NCBI RefSeq assembly: GCF_000220705.2
Contig: NZ_CP023202.1
Span: forward strand, 868,001-932,000
DNA length: 64,000 nt
Source of the DNA: Streptomyces xinghaiensis S187
GTDB taxonomy: Bacteria > Actinomycetota > Actinomycetes > Streptomycetales > Streptomycetaceae
Direction of reading: 5' to 3'
Numbering within the stretch: position 1 is the stretch's first letter; each line of letters opens with the position of its first letter. The notes under the pieces were generated by a model. The model was given only the letters and a program-made list of their open reading frames with translations. It did not search any database and was not told the DNA's origin. The translations under genes and the position numbers were made by a program. Positions 15,846 through 25,402 of this stretch are shown here, piece by piece.

Positions 15846-16320
15846 GCACGAACCCTTCGCTCCCGAAGGCCCAGCCCGCCTTCAGGGTCCCGACGTAGGA
15901 GAACTGGACGCGGACCGCTGAGAACCGCCACCGGCCGTTCTCGACCCGAAGCACGTCTACGTACTTGCCGACAGCGACGACGGAATCCGGCCCTCGGGAG
16001 GCCAACTGGAGGAGATCCCATCGCCCTTCTGCGGTGGCCAGCATCGCGTCAAGCTGGACCCGCTCGTTGCTGAGCAGGTGAACTGCCCACGGAAACACAT
16101 TGTCCCCGATACTGGTCATGAACTTGGCGATCTCCCCCCGCCCCCGCACCGCCGGATAGGTGTTGCTCTCCCACACACCGTCCTCGGTGAACAGGTTGGC
16201 GATCGCCGCGCCTTCGTAGCCGGTGTCGCAGAGGTCCGCGTACGCCGCTTTCAGCTCGTGTATCTCATCGCGCGCCTCGAGCCGTGCAAGGCGACGTTCC
16301 AGGTTCACTGAGCTGTTCAT
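15829..16320 (-). CDS. SnoaL-like (NTF2-fold) protein
   Basis: A 163-residue alpha+beta-barrel protein: an N-terminal helix LERRLARLEARDEIHELKAA, the D-x-x-F-x-x-D-x-x-W motif seen as NLFTEDGVWESN, then HLLSNERVQLD and GRWRFSAVRVQF. This is the SnoaL_4/polyketide-cyclase-like subgroup, which includes dehydratases and isomerases as well as ring-hydroxylating dioxygenase small-subunit relatives. The reaction cannot be assigned. ATGA overlap with the permease upstream shows it is part of the importer operon. Confidence 0.75.
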   Translation of the reverse strand: MNSSVNLERRLARLEARDEIHELKAAYADLCDTGYEGAAIANLFTEDGVWESNTYPAVRGRGEIAKFMTSIGDNVFPWAVHLLSNERVQLDAMLATAEGRWDLLQLASRGPDSVVAVGKYVDVLRVENGRWRFSAVRVQFSYVGTLKAGWAFGSEGFVHDEPR

Positions 16321-17348
16321 CGGCGTGCTTCAACCAGTGCGCTGAAACGGCCTGAGGTGAACGCGACGGCGGCGAGCAGGACTGTGCCTTTCAGGAGCGA
16401 TTCGATGTAGAACGGCAGCCCGAACTGCTGCAGGCCCGCAACCAGCGCCGCGAGAACGAGGACAGCGGCTACGGTTCCGATGACGTTGTAGCGACCGATC
16501 GTGTAAATGGCGGCCCCGAGGAAGACGGCCGCGAACGCGGGCAGGAGAAAACCAGCTCCGACTTGCGGGTTGCCAGACCCCAGGATCGCCGCCTCGACCA
16601 CCCCTGCGAATCCCGCGACGGTGCCCGACGCGATGAACGAACCCACCGTGAGCCGCTGCGTCGGCAAGCCGGCGAGCCGAGCGGCGTCCTGGCTGTCGCC
16701 CATGGCGTACAGGTACCGGCCTGTCGGCGTCTTCTCCAGCACCCACCAGATCACGACGCAGAGCAGTGCGGCCAAGATGACCGGGAGCGGGAGGCCGAAG
16801 ACGCGGTCACCGAGCGCGCGGAAGGAGGCGGGGACGTTGGAGGCGAAGATGGAACCGTCCGTCCACCACAGCGCGATCCCCAGGGCAATGCTTCCCGTGG
16901 CGAGGGTCGCGACCATCGAGTTGATCCGCAGCCATGCCACGCTGAATCCGTTGAGCGCCCCCACAGCGGTGCCGGTGAGCACGCCGGCCAGGCACGCAAG
17001 CCAGGTCGGCGCTTCGAAGAACTGGAACGCTCCGACCGACACGATCATCGAGAGGGTGAGAACGCTCGCGACCGAGAGGTCGAAGTAGCCCGCGACGAGC
17101 GGGATGAGCATACCGACGGCGAGCATCAGGCCCACCGCCTCGTTGCTCATGATGGCGGTGCCGTTCGCGATCGTCGGATACGTCCGCGGCAGGAGAATGC
17201 TGAACAGTGTGACGATGACGACCAACACGTAGAAGCCGTACCAGCGAGGATCCGCGAATCGTGCGAGCACGCCGCGGTGCGGTGCCGGCGCCGTGCCCCT
17301 GCCGGCCGACGGTGTAGCCGTCGAGGTCTTGTTGTCTGTGACAGTCAT
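16317..17348 (-). CDS. ABC importer permease (ribose/xylose type)
   Basis: A 343-residue inner-membrane protein with about nine to ten hydrophobic segments, including FYVLVVIVTLFSILL near residues 38-53 and a stretch of TMs to the C-terminus. The conserved BPD_transp_2 features are visible: MSNEAVGLMLAVGMLIPLVA, GYFDLSVASVLTLS, and GRYLYAMGDSQDAARLAGLP, the cytoplasmic loop that contacts the ATPase. It is RbsC-like. Two copies with the double ATPase would form the pore. It lies 28 bases after the ATPase gene and overlaps the SnoaL-like gene. Confidence 0.9.
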   Translation of the reverse strand: MTVTDNKTSTATPSAGRGTAPAPHRGVLARFADPRWYGFYVLVVIVTLFSILLPRTYPTIANGTAIMSNEAVGLMLAVGMLIPLVAGYFDLSVASVLTLSMIVSVGAFQFFEAPTWLACLAGVLTGTAVGALNGFSVAWLRINSMVATLATGSIALGIALWWTDGSIFASNVPASFRALGDRVFGLPLPVILAALLCVVIWWVLEKTPTGRYLYAMGDSQDAARLAGLPTQRLTVGSFIASGTVAGFAGVVEAAILGSGNPQVGAGFLLPAFAAVFLGAAIYTIGRYNVIGTVAAVLVLAALVAGLQQFGLPFYIESLLKGTVLLAAVAFTSGRFSALVEARR

Positions 17349-17376
17349 GGCCTTGGGAGTCCTTCTGAGTTTCGCT

Positions 17377-18891
17377 TCACTCGTCCGTTGCGGCGAGGTG
17401 GAGCAGCTGGTCTTCTTTGATTGCGGCCGGGTCGACTTCCCGCCGCACCCGGCCTCTGCGCATCACGAGGATCCGGTCGCTCAGTTCGAGCAGTTCACCG
17501 AAATCCGACGAGACGACGATCACGCTCAGCCCCTCTTCCGCCAGATGCTTGATCGCGGTGTGGATCTGCACGCGGGCATGGACATCAACGCCTTGGGTCG
17601 GCTCGTCCAAGAGCAGGAGCGCGGGTGAGATCCGCGCCCATCGCCCGATGATCGACTTCTGCTGGTTGCCACCGCTGAACAGCCGGAACGGCTTGTCGGG
17701 GTCACAGGGTCGGACATCGAACTCTTCCATCGTCCTGAGAGCCGACTCGCGCTCTCCCCGCTGGGGAATCCAGTAGGGGCTCGCGTACTGCCTGACCGAC
17801 GCGACAGTGACGTTGTCCGCCATCGACATCTGCGGGAACGAGCCGTGCCTCCGCCGGTCTTCAGGAATGAATCCGACCCCGGCGCGGCGCGCGGCGCGCG
17901 GGTTGCCCGGCTTCAACGGCCTGCCGTTCAGCTCAACGGTGCCGTCTCGGGTCTGAGCGCCGTAGAGGAGGCTCAGAAGGGTGCTCCGGCCCGAGCCGAG
18001 CAGACCCGCGATGCCAAGGATCTCGCCGGTACCGACATCGAGCGACACTCGGTCGACCCGCCCCCCGGACACCTCTCTGGCGCGGAGAGCGGTACTCGAC
18101 GACGGTGGTCTCCGCCGCGCTGCCGTGGACTGCTCTGCGACACCCTCTTCCCCCACCATGAGCGAGGCAAGTTGTGGTTTGTCCAAGCGCGAACTGTCCG
18201 TTGTGGTGATCAGCTTCCCGTCGCGGAGCACGCTCACGCGATCCGCGAGATCGAGAATCATGTCGAGGTCATGCGTGATGAACAGGACCGTCACGCCTTC
18301 GGCGGCGACACGGCGCACCATGTCGGAGACGAGTGCGACCTCGTGCTTGGGAAGGGACGCGGTCGGCTCGTCGAGGACGAGCAGGCGGACGCCCCGGTCA
18401 CTCCACTGGTACTGCACCGCGCGGGCGATCGCCACCATCGTTCGTTGCGCCTGAGACAGACCGCCCATCTGCGCGCGCGGACTGATGTCGTCGACACCAA
18501 GCCGGGCAAGAACCTCTGCGGCCCAGGCTCTCTCTCGCTTGACGTCCACCCTGCCGTGTGAACTCCGGGTATACCCCGCGCCGACGGCGATGTTGTCCGT
18601 CACGGTGAGATGTGCGAAGGAGACCGGGTCTTGATGCAGGAACTGCAGCCCCAGCTCACTCGCCTTCGACGGCGTCAATTCTCCCGCGCCGGCGCCGTTC
18701 ACCAGCACAGCGCCCGCGTCCAGGGAGTGCACACCCGCGAGGACCTTGACGAACGTCGACTTCCCGGATCCGTTGAGGCCCGCCAGCGCATGGATCTCAC
18801 CGTGGGTGAACGAGATGCTGACGTCGTTCAACGCACGCTGAGCACCGAAGATCTTGACAGCGTTCCGGACTTCGATAGAGGACTCGGTCAT
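17377..18891 (-). CDS. ABC importer ATPase, double-domain RbsA/XylG type
   Basis: A 504-residue protein with two nucleotide-binding halves. Half 1 has Walker A GLNGSGKST, a degenerate signature LSQAQRTMVAIARAV and Walker B LLVLDEPTASL. Half 2 has the glycine/serine loop GLLGSGRSTLLSLLYGA, signature FSGGNQQKSIIGRWA and Walker B LLLLDEPTQGVDV. Length and layout are those of carbohydrate-class ATPases in CUT2 importers; such systems also carry autoinducer-2 or nucleosides. ATGA overlap with the binding-protein gene. It energises uptake through the adjacent permease. Confidence 0.92.
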   Translation of the reverse strand: MTESSIEVRNAVKIFGAQRALNDVSISFTHGEIHALAGLNGSGKSTFVKVLAGVHSLDAGAVLVNGAGAGELTPSKASELGLQFLHQDPVSFAHLTVTDNIAVGAGYTRSSHGRVDVKRERAWAAEVLARLGVDDISPRAQMGGLSQAQRTMVAIARAVQYQWSDRGVRLLVLDEPTASLPKHEVALVSDMVRRVAAEGVTVLFITHDLDMILDLADRVSVLRDGKLITTTDSSRLDKPQLASLMVGEEGVAEQSTAARRRPPSSSTALRAREVSGGRVDRVSLDVGTGEILGIAGLLGSGRSTLLSLLYGAQTRDGTVELNGRPLKPGNPRAARRAGVGFIPEDRRRHGSFPQMSMADNVTVASVRQYASPYWIPQRGERESALRTMEEFDVRPCDPDKPFRLFSGGNQQKSIIGRWARISPALLLLDEPTQGVDVHARVQIHTAIKHLAEEGLSVIVVSSDFGELLELSDRILVMRRGRVRREVDPAAIKEDQLLHLAATDE

Positions 18892-20018
18892 GTCCGATCA
18901 ACACCCCAGAGCTTCAGGTACGCCGACTTGAAGTCGACATCGCCGTCCCAGAGCCCTTCGATGCCCTGCTCGGTCGCGACTGCGTGATCGATGAGCTTGA
19001 CAGCAAGGGCGTCGGCAGCGGGCTCGGGGGACTCGCCGGCGAAGATGCGGTTGAGCGCGTCGACGTTCGACCATCCAATCCAGTCGAGAGCTACCGCGGT
19101 CGTCGCGGTCTGTCCGTCCTGATGACGGATCGATGCGATGCTCGTCGAGGTCCCTTCGGATCCGAGCACGATCTTGTCCTCGGCACCGATGGCGCGAAGG
19201 CCCTGAAGAACCGCAGGAACGGCGTAGTCGTAGTCGATGTAGACCGTGTTGAAGTCGGGGTGCCGCTGCGCCATCTGCTGAACCATGCGCGGCACCGCTG
19301 TGGCAAGGTCCGCGAAGGTGAAGCTCTGGCTCTCGAGAATTTCGCAGGTCTCGCACTCTTCAAGGCGTCCCGTGAAGGCGTCGAATCTCGCCCCGAGTAC
19401 CTCGAAGCCCGTATCGTGGAGCACGAGCGCTTTGACATCGCCGTCGGTCTCCGCGATTGCATAGTCCGCCAGCAGCGAACCGGTCTCCTCCCAGACCGTG
19501 CGACTCGGGATGCCAGAGAAATCCGGCAGATCGGACTGAACGGCCGACGACGCGATGACGGTGACGCCGTCCTCCCGAGCCTGCTCGAGCGAACCCCGGA
19601 TCGTGCTCGGATTGATCGCGAAGGTGATGATCGCATCCGGATGGAGCGTGAGCGCTTGACGCACTGCCGCGTTCTGGCTGTCAGCCGTGTCCTTGCCGTC
19701 GATCAGCTTCACTTTCCAGCCGATTGCCTCCGCTGCTTGCCGCGCCGCATAGGCCGGCTGAGCGCAGCCCTCGGACGCGACCGAGCAGGGTACGAGCACG
19801 ACGGATTTGTCCGGCTGCGCCATCGGGCCGCTATCAGGCACCTTGGCCGCGATCGGTGCCTTGGCGGCCTTCAGGCGTTCACGCGCCGCCTCGGCAGCCG
19901 CCGGGGCCGCGGTGCCGCCTCCTGCCGCGTCCCCTTGGGAGGACTGGCAACCCGCCAGGATGATCATAAAACTCAGCGCAGCTCCCGCAGCACCGAGAAT
20001 TCGATTCCGAGTTCTCAT
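18888..20018 (-). CDS. Substrate-binding lipoprotein of the ABC importer
   Basis: A 376-residue type-1 periplasmic-binding-fold lipoprotein. The signal peptide ends in the lipobox LAGC (about residues 21-24). The first lobe begins with SVVLVPCSVASEGCAQPAYA and contains VKLIDGKDTADSQNAAVRQA and HPDAIITFAINPSTIRGSLE; the hinge region gives VKALVLHDTGFEVLGARFDA. The C-P/x-C cysteines seen here (CSVASEGC and CETC) are shared with the second binding protein (24219-25358), so both bind related ligands. It heads the importer genes and was probably the source of the adjacent decayed copy. Confidence 0.88.
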   Translation of the reverse strand: MRTRNRILGAAGAALSFMIILAGCQSSQGDAAGGGTAAPAAAEAARERLKAAKAPIAAKVPDSGPMAQPDKSVVLVPCSVASEGCAQPAYAARQAAEAIGWKVKLIDGKDTADSQNAAVRQALTLHPDAIITFAINPSTIRGSLEQAREDGVTVIASSAVQSDLPDFSGIPSRTVWEETGSLLADYAIAETDGDVKALVLHDTGFEVLGARFDAFTGRLEECETCEILESQSFTFADLATAVPRMVQQMAQRHPDFNTVYIDYDYAVPAVLQGLRAIGAEDKIVLGSEGTSTSIASIRHQDGQTATTAVALDWIGWSNVDALNRIFAGESPEPAADALAVKLIDHAVATEQGIEGLWDGDVDFKSAYLKLWGVDRT

Positions 20019-20159
20019 TCCTGCTTCCTCAGTGAGATCTTGCGCTCCGTCGCTGGAGCTACGTCTTTCAGGCCTTCTCGTGGTGATTTCGGCAGGTGGC
20101 TGATTCTCCGCAGGACGCCTGTCCTCAACGTCCAGAGGTTCCTCGGAGCCGTGTCACCG

Positions 20160-20812
20160 CCTGTTCTCCGTTCCGGATCCGCTCCCGGGGGCCGCCTGGA
20201 TCCTGAGATCCGAGAACGGTGCGGTCCGTCTGCCGGTCGACCTGAGGCCTGTGTGACGGTCGCGACCGCTTAGTCGACGTCGATGTGGAAACGATGTTGA
20301 AGACGGATTCCGGCGGTCCGTCGGCTGAACCGGACGGGACATCGCCGTGGCACGGTCGGCGGACATGAACCCTGCTCTTCCGGGGCCCTGCATCGCGCTC
20401 ATTCGGCGAGCCGGGATGTGAACGCCTCGTGGTGCGCTTCGAGAACCTCGAAATCCGTGTCGCGCACCACGAGCGCTCCGACCTGCCCGCCGGTTGCCGC
20501 GGCCGAGTCCGCAAAGAGGGATCCGTTGTCAGGCCGGACTCGCTCTGACACTTCCCAGGGAGCGGCGAGGCCGGTCTCCAGCACCTGAGGCGCCATGGTG
20601 ACCACGCCCTGAGCGTGCTTGCGCGAGAGCGCCTGGAGGGCCGGCCTCAAACGGCCGTGATCACGGAGTCGCCGTAGAGGCGCTACCGGGCCGGCTGGTT
20701 CCGGGTCTGCGGCACACGCGGGGAGCACCATAAAGCGGGACCTGCGAGCGCCGCGATGAGTACCCCGCTCCAGGGCTTGCCATCCATGTCGTGGCTCCTT
20801 CGTGTCTGACAC
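20160..20812 (-). pseudogene. Decayed third substrate-binding protein
   Basis: The minus strand carries DNGSLFADSAAATGGQVGAL, VVRDTDFEVLEAHHEAFTSR and LAE before a stop. This aligns with ETGSLLADYAIAETDGDVKA and HDTGFEVLGARFDAFTGRL of the intact binding protein. Beyond the stop, another frame still reads CRAPEEQ and FNIVSTSTST-type equivalents of the downstream FNTVYIDYDYA segment. Stops and frameshifts interrupt it throughout, so it is a dead paralogue left by duplication. Confidence 0.7.
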
Positions 20813-21267
20813 ACAGGGGGGTCAGCCGGCACCGCGACCAGGCGTGCGGGCGAAACGGTCAGCCGTCCAATCCGCCGGGTGGGGCGCCGTGGACGCTAAG
20901 GCGTGGAAGGCGCCATCCACGTGCTCCCCGAACGGCCTCGTTCGTCCATGTGCCGGCGAGCCGGCCCACCGTTCCTTCACGGCTGCTCCTGTCGACGCAG
21001 GCCGACAGAGAACGCCACGATCCACGCATAGACGCGCGGTCTTCAACCAGGGGCCCGCGATCCTGACGTGCTGCGCGATCGCTGCCTGTCCTTCGGAGTA
21101 CCCGACCGCTGGGCTGCTCTCCCCTGTCCCCGTCCTCGTGGACACCTGAGTGATCTCAGCGGGAGGCAATCCGCCATCGCACAGCGCCGGGCGGCACGCC
21201 TGCAGACGGTTGATCTGCTGCCCGGCGTACAGATCTTGGATCGGGCATTCCTTCATCAGAGGAACCT
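20813..21267. other. Gap without a supported gene
   Basis: An open minus frame of 149 codons exists here, but its composition (cysteine, proline and arginine scattered with no hydrophobic core) and the lack of a ribosome site argue against a protein. It lies between the dead binding-protein copy and the E1 beta gene. I see no hairpin or repeat that explains it. Confidence 0.4.
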
Positions 21268-22266
21268 TCAAGCGAGGCTGAGCGTGCCGTGCACAACACG
21301 GCGAACCGCATCGGCAATGGACTCAGCGCTGGGGATGACCGCGGCAGCGAGGTGCGGGGCTGCCGGGATGCGGACATCGGGCGTGCCGACCCTGGAGATC
21401 GGGGCGCGCAGGGTGATCCCGTGCTCGGCGATCCGCGCGGCGATCTCGGCGCCGACACCACCCACCGTGTGAGCCTCGTGCGCGATGACCACTCGCCCCG
21501 TCCTCTCCACGCTTGAGAGCATGGTGTCGTGGTCGAGCGGACGAATCCACCGCATGTCCATCACCTCGGCGTCGATTCCCTCGCGTTCGAGCACGCGGGC
21601 CGCCTCGAGCGCTTTGAACTGCATCGCGCCCCACGTCACGACTGTGACGTCAGCGCCCTGGCGACGGATGCGGGCGCCATCGACCGGTTCGACCGGGCCA
21701 CCCAGCACCACCTCGGCCTTGCCCGCGTGATAGAGCGTTCGGTTCTCGATCACAATCGTCGGGTCGTCACTCCAGATGCTGGTGAGGAGAAGGTCGTACG
21801 CGTCCTGGTGAGTGGCCGGCATGCACACCTGGAGGCCGGGGACGTGCGCGAAGATCGCCTCGAGCGACTGTGAGTGCTGAGCACACGCACCTGGGGCGTT
21901 CCCCTGCTGCGTCCGCACCGTCATGGGTGCGCTCAAGGCGCCTCGCGAAAGGTAACGGACGTTCGTGGCCTGGTTCACGAGCTGGTCGAGAGCGACGAGC
22001 GAGAAATCGGCCCACATGATCTCGACGACGGGTCTGGCCCCGAACATCGCGGCACCGACGGCGCCGCCCAGTATGGCCGCTTCGGAGATCGGAGTATCGA
22101 ACACCCGATCGCCGAACTGCCGGTGCAGGCCCTTGGTCACGCCGAAGACTCCGCCCGGTTTTCCGACGTCCTCCCCGAACACGAGGACTTCGGGCCGCTC
22201 TGAGAGTGCGCGCGCGAGAGCCGCGTTCACCGACTCCGCGTACGACAGCTTCTTGATCTCAGACAT
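21268..22266 (-). CDS. 2-oxoacid/acetoin dehydrogenase E1 component, beta subunit
   Basis: A 332-residue thiamine-diphosphate E1 beta chain: LSYAESVNAALARALSERPE, VLVFGEDVGKPGGVFGVTKG, VFDTPISEAAILGGAVGAAM and the C-terminal transketolase domain with DVTVVTWGAMQFKALEAARV and HTVGGVGAEIAARIAEHG. With the alpha subunit it should form an alpha2beta2 enzyme that decarboxylates a 2-oxo acid or cleaves an acetoin-like hydroxyketone and reductively acylates a lipoyl E2. Its ATG overlaps the alpha-subunit stop by 8 bases. No E2 or E3 gene is in the operon, which is unusual for a dedicated complex. Confidence 0.9.
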   Translation of the reverse strand: MSEIKKLSYAESVNAALARALSERPEVLVFGEDVGKPGGVFGVTKGLHRQFGDRVFDTPISEAAILGGAVGAAMFGARPVVEIMWADFSLVALDQLVNQATNVRYLSRGALSAPMTVRTQQGNAPGACAQHSQSLEAIFAHVPGLQVCMPATHQDAYDLLLTSIWSDDPTIVIENRTLYHAGKAEVVLGGPVEPVDGARIRRQGADVTVVTWGAMQFKALEAARVLEREGIDAEVMDMRWIRPLDHDTMLSSVERTGRVVIAHEAHTVGGVGAEIAARIAEHGITLRAPISRVGTPDVRIPAAPHLAAAVIPSAESIADAVRRVVHGTLSLA

Positions 22267-23215
22267 ACAAGTGCTCCAAGACGCTCGTGGTGGGCTCAAG
22301 CCGATCTGCGAGCGCCTCCGCAGCGGCACGCTCAACCTCGTCGGCAACGGTCTGCCGGATCTGATCCAGCGCGCTCTGTGGCACTCCGTCACCGCGCAGA
22401 CGTGCTTCGATCCGGACGATCGGCTCGGACTTCGCGATCTGGTCCAGTTCGCCTTCGGGCCGGTAGTGCTGGACATCGCCGATGTAGTGACCGACGAGCC
22501 TCTGCGTCATCATCTCCAGAAGGACAGGCCCGAGTCCGCGGCGTGCGCGGGCAACCGCCTGGTGCATCGCGGAAGCGACAGCAACAGGGTCGTTCCCGTC
22601 GACTTGGGCGCCGGTCATGCCGTAGGCGTTCGCGCGGCGGAACAACTGGTCCACTCGCACCATGTCGGCGATGGGGGTGAGTTCGGAGTAGGAGTTGTTC
22701 TCGACGACGAAGATCACCGGCAGTCTCCGGATGGAGGCGAAGTTCATCGCCTCGTGCACGGCACCCTGGTTCATGGCGCCGTCACCGAACGCCGCCACCG
22801 CCACCCGCCCTGACCCGTCGTATGTTCCGGCCAGGGCGGCGCCGGCCGCGATCGGAGCGCCCGCCCCGACTATCGAGTTCTCTCCGTAGAACCCGTATGC
22901 GGGAGCGGTGAAGTACGCAGACCCGCCCCGGCCGCCGCTGATACCCGTCTCACGCCCGAGGAGCTCAGCCAGGATTGCCCGCATCGGAACCCCACAGGCA
23001 ACGGCCCAGCCGTGCCCCCGGTATGTCGGGAACACAGCGTCCCGTGTCAGGTCGAGCGTCGCCACGGAGCCGACATAGATCGCCTCCTGTCCATTGCACA
23101 GATGGACCGAACCGACGATGTCATTGCCGGCGCGCAACTCCGCGACCTTCTCCTCGAGCGCGCGAATCCGCCTCATCTCCGTCAGATAAGCGGTGAGGCT
23201 CTGGGTGTCGCTCAT
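22259..23215 (-). CDS. 2-oxoacid/acetoin dehydrogenase E1 component, alpha subunit
   Basis: A 318-residue thiamine-diphosphate-binding E1 alpha chain. The cofactor motif is complete: GDGAMNQGAVHEAMNFA followed by PVIFVVENNSYS. Upstream are MRRIRALEEKVAELRAG, SVHLCNGQEAIYVG and SGGRGGSAYFTA. Substrate-pocket residues are not diagnostic between branched-chain, pyruvate and acetoin types; the short length and the CNGQEA start favour the acetoin/pyruvate-like class. ATG 23215 overlaps the dehydrogenase stop (TGATG), so the three genes are translated in sequence. Confidence 0.9.
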   Translation of the reverse strand: MSDTQSLTAYLTEMRRIRALEEKVAELRAGNDIVGSVHLCNGQEAIYVGSVATLDLTRDAVFPTYRGHGWAVACGVPMRAILAELLGRETGISGGRGGSAYFTAPAYGFYGENSIVGAGAPIAAGAALAGTYDGSGRVAVAAFGDGAMNQGAVHEAMNFASIRRLPVIFVVENNSYSELTPIADMVRVDQLFRRANAYGMTGAQVDGNDPVAVASAMHQAVARARRGLGPVLLEMMTQRLVGHYIGDVQHYRPEGELDQIAKSEPIVRIEARLRGDGVPQSALDQIRQTVADEVERAAAEALADRLEPTTSVLEHLYV

Positions 23216-24219
23216 CAGACGCCCCCCTTCCTGTCGCCAAGCGCTACGGCGATCTTTGCTACGTGTGTGCTGGCTTCGAGCGCGTGAAGGGCTTCGACAG
23301 CCCCAGTGAGCGGGTACTCTGCCCCCACAACCGGCCGGATCCCGTGCTCGGTCACGAACTCGAGCATCGCCGTGTACTCCTTCGCACTGGCCATGGAGGT
23401 TCCCGCTACGGAGATCTGGCGGAAGAAAAGGTCTCGCAGATCCAGTGCTGTCTCCGCGCCGGTGGTCGCCCCGATACTGACGAAGCGACCGCCCGGCCGC
23501 AGGACCCGTAGAGCCTCGTCGAAGACCGCCGTCCCGACCGTGTCCACGACGACGTCGACGGGTTCGACCTCCGAAGACCACTGAGCACCGGTGACCACTG
23601 CATGGTCCGCCCCGCGGGCGACCGCGTCGTCAAGGACGGCTCGTCGGCGCGACGTCACGGTGACTTTCGCCCCCACCGCCTTCGCGAAGTCCATCGCCAG
23701 AGCGGCTACACCACCGCCGATACCGGGAATCAGAACGTGCTCCCCTTCCCGGAGCCGGCCCACCGAAAAGAGGGCCCGGTACACAGTCATGCTCGCGAGA
23801 GAGAGAACACCTGCCTCGACCTGACTCAGATGTGCCGGCGGGCGTGCCAGGTTCGACACGGGGACGACGACGTACTCGGCGAGCGTCCCCCAGCGGGGAT
23901 CGCCGAGGATTTCGGGGACCGGAGGAACCTCATCGGGACTGTCCCAGCCGAGACAGGGGTTGATGATCCACTCGCCACTGAGACCGGATGTGTCGACTCC
24001 GGGCCCGGCGTCGACGACGGCACCCACTCCATCCGATCCCACGACCAGGGGCGCCGACTTCTCGTCTCTGGCGTTCAGGACGAAGATGTCGTGGCGATTG
24101 AGACCCGCATAGGCGAGTCGCAGAAGGACCTCCCCCGGCCCTGGTACCGGTGTTTCGACCTCGGAGAGCGACACATTCGCAACGCCCGGCCCTCCGGAAT
24201 GCACTGCGGCCCGCATCAT
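23215..24219 (-). CDS. MDR-superfamily NAD(P)H dehydrogenase / quinone-oxidoreductase-like
   Basis: A 334-residue medium-chain reductase: N-terminal catalytic fold with PGPGEVLLRLAYAGLNRHDI, VGSDGVGAVVDAGPG and INPCLGWDSPDEVPPVPEI, and a Rossmann domain with VLIPGIGGGVAALAMDFAKA and DAVARGADHAVVTG. The GHE Zn motif of alcohol dehydrogenases is replaced by VGSDGVG, which points to the zinc-free quinone-reductase-like group or to an alcohol dehydrogenase that keeps only part of the metal site. It probably oxidises or reduces the intermediate fed to E1. GGGGAG precedes the overlapping ATG pair at 24219/24216. Confidence 0.82.
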   Translation of the reverse strand: MMRAAVHSGGPGVANVSLSEVETPVPGPGEVLLRLAYAGLNRHDIFVLNARDEKSAPLVVGSDGVGAVVDAGPGVDTSGLSGEWIINPCLGWDSPDEVPPVPEILGDPRWGTLAEYVVVPVSNLARPPAHLSQVEAGVLSLASMTVYRALFSVGRLREGEHVLIPGIGGGVAALAMDFAKAVGAKVTVTSRRRAVLDDAVARGADHAVVTGAQWSSEVEPVDVVVDTVGTAVFDEALRVLRPGGRFVSIGATTGAETALDLRDLFFRQISVAGTSMASAKEYTAMLEFVTEHGIRPVVGAEYPLTGAVEALHALEASTHVAKIAVALGDRKGGV

Positions 24220-25358
24220 CACGATTCGACTCCCCACCGCTTGAGATAGCTCTTCCGGTAGTCGGAGTCGCCATCCCACATCCCGTCGATCTGGTCGGCG
24301 TTCTCCGAAGTGATCAGCTTCACCCCCAGCGGATACACCGCCCGCGCGGGGTCCTCGCCCGCCCACATATGGGTGAGCTGATCCACGGCGGCCCAGCCGA
24401 TGCCCTCCAGCGAGAAGGCCGTCGTCGCCGTCTGTCCGCACTCCTGGGCAATGCATTCTGTTGCTTGAACCGTGCCGTTCGAGGCAAGAACGGTCTTATC
24501 CTTGACGCCCAGCGACTTCAGCGCCTGCAAGAGAGGGGGCACCGCGTCGTCATAGTCCACGTAGATCGTGTTGAAGTCCGGGTGACGCTGTACCAGTTGC
24601 TGCACCAGGCGGGGCAGCCCCACCGCGAGATCCGCCGCGGTGAAGTTCTGCTCTTCGAGCACTTCACACCCCGCGCATTCGCCCAACCGGTTCACGAACC
24701 CCTCGTAGCGCGGCCCCAACACACTGAAGCCGGTGTCGTGGAGAACGAGGGCCTTCACCTGTGCGTCGTTCTCGACGATTGCCAGGTCCGCCAGGAGCGA
24801 TCCGGTCGTGGTGTAGACGTCGGCGCGGGGATTCACCGAAGAGGCGACCAGATCCGACTTCTCACCCGCCGAAGAAATCACGGGCACGTTCTGGTCTCTC
24901 GCCGCCTTGAGGGACTGCTGGATCGTGGAGGGATCAATGGCGAACGTCATGATGGCGTCGGGCCGCAGACTGAGAGCCTGCATGACCGCGGCGTTCTGGT
25001 TGTCGCCTGTTCCCTTCCCGTCGATCATGTGCGCCTTCCAGCCGAGCGCCTCGATCGCCTGCCGCGCGCCGATGGCGGGCTGGGTACACCCAGGTTGACT
25101 CTGGTTGCACGGGACGAGGACGACCGAGCGCTTGTCAGTCCCAGCGGCGACCGCGGACTTGGACCACTCGGCTTCAACCGGAGCCGTGGCGACACGCACG
25201 CGTTCGGCGGCAGCCGACAAGAGTTTCGCGTCGTCGCCCTCACCTGTGGCTCGCACTTCCGCTGTTCCGCAGCCGGACAGGATTGCCACGGTCATGAGGA
25301 GGGGGATCGCAGCCCACCGCTGGGGTCTTCGACTGCGCGACTGGCGCCTGCTGTGCAT
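24219..25358 (-). CDS. Second substrate-binding lipoprotein
   Basis: A 379-residue type-1 binding lipoprotein, paralogous to 18888-20018. The signal peptide has an arginine-rich N-terminus (RRQSRSRRPQR) and lipobox LSGC. Shared motifs are SVVLVPCNQSQPGCTQPAIG, WKAHMIDGKGTGDNQNAAVM and PDAIMTFAIDPSTIQQSLKA, and the VLHDTGFSVLGPRYEGF hinge. The conserved cysteine pairs recur. It is separated from the transporter genes by the E1 and dehydrogenase genes, so two binding proteins may feed one transporter. ATG 25358 follows an AAGGAGAG site; the longer frame upstream has none. Confidence 0.88.
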   Translation of the reverse strand: MHSRRQSRSRRPQRWAAIPLLMTVAILSGCGTAEVRATGEGDDAKLLSAAAERVRVATAPVEAEWSKSAVAAGTDKRSVVLVPCNQSQPGCTQPAIGARQAIEALGWKAHMIDGKGTGDNQNAAVMQALSLRPDAIMTFAIDPSTIQQSLKAARDQNVPVISSAGEKSDLVASSVNPRADVYTTTGSLLADLAIVENDAQVKALVLHDTGFSVLGPRYEGFVNRLGECAGCEVLEEQNFTAADLAVGLPRLVQQLVQRHPDFNTIYVDYDDAVPPLLQALKSLGVKDKTVLASNGTVQATECIAQECGQTATTAFSLEGIGWAAVDQLTHMWAGEDPARAVYPLGVKLITSENADQIDGMWDGDSDYRKSYLKRWGVES

Positions 25359-25402
25359 TGTGCTCTCCTTATTCGGCGATGTCCGTCTGACATCGGAATC
25401 GG

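Noticed and set aside
20822..21271. A 149-codon minus frame upstream of the E1 beta gene
   Set aside because: No ribosome site, no hydrophobic core, and scattered Cys/Pro/Arg; overlaps the next start only by chance.
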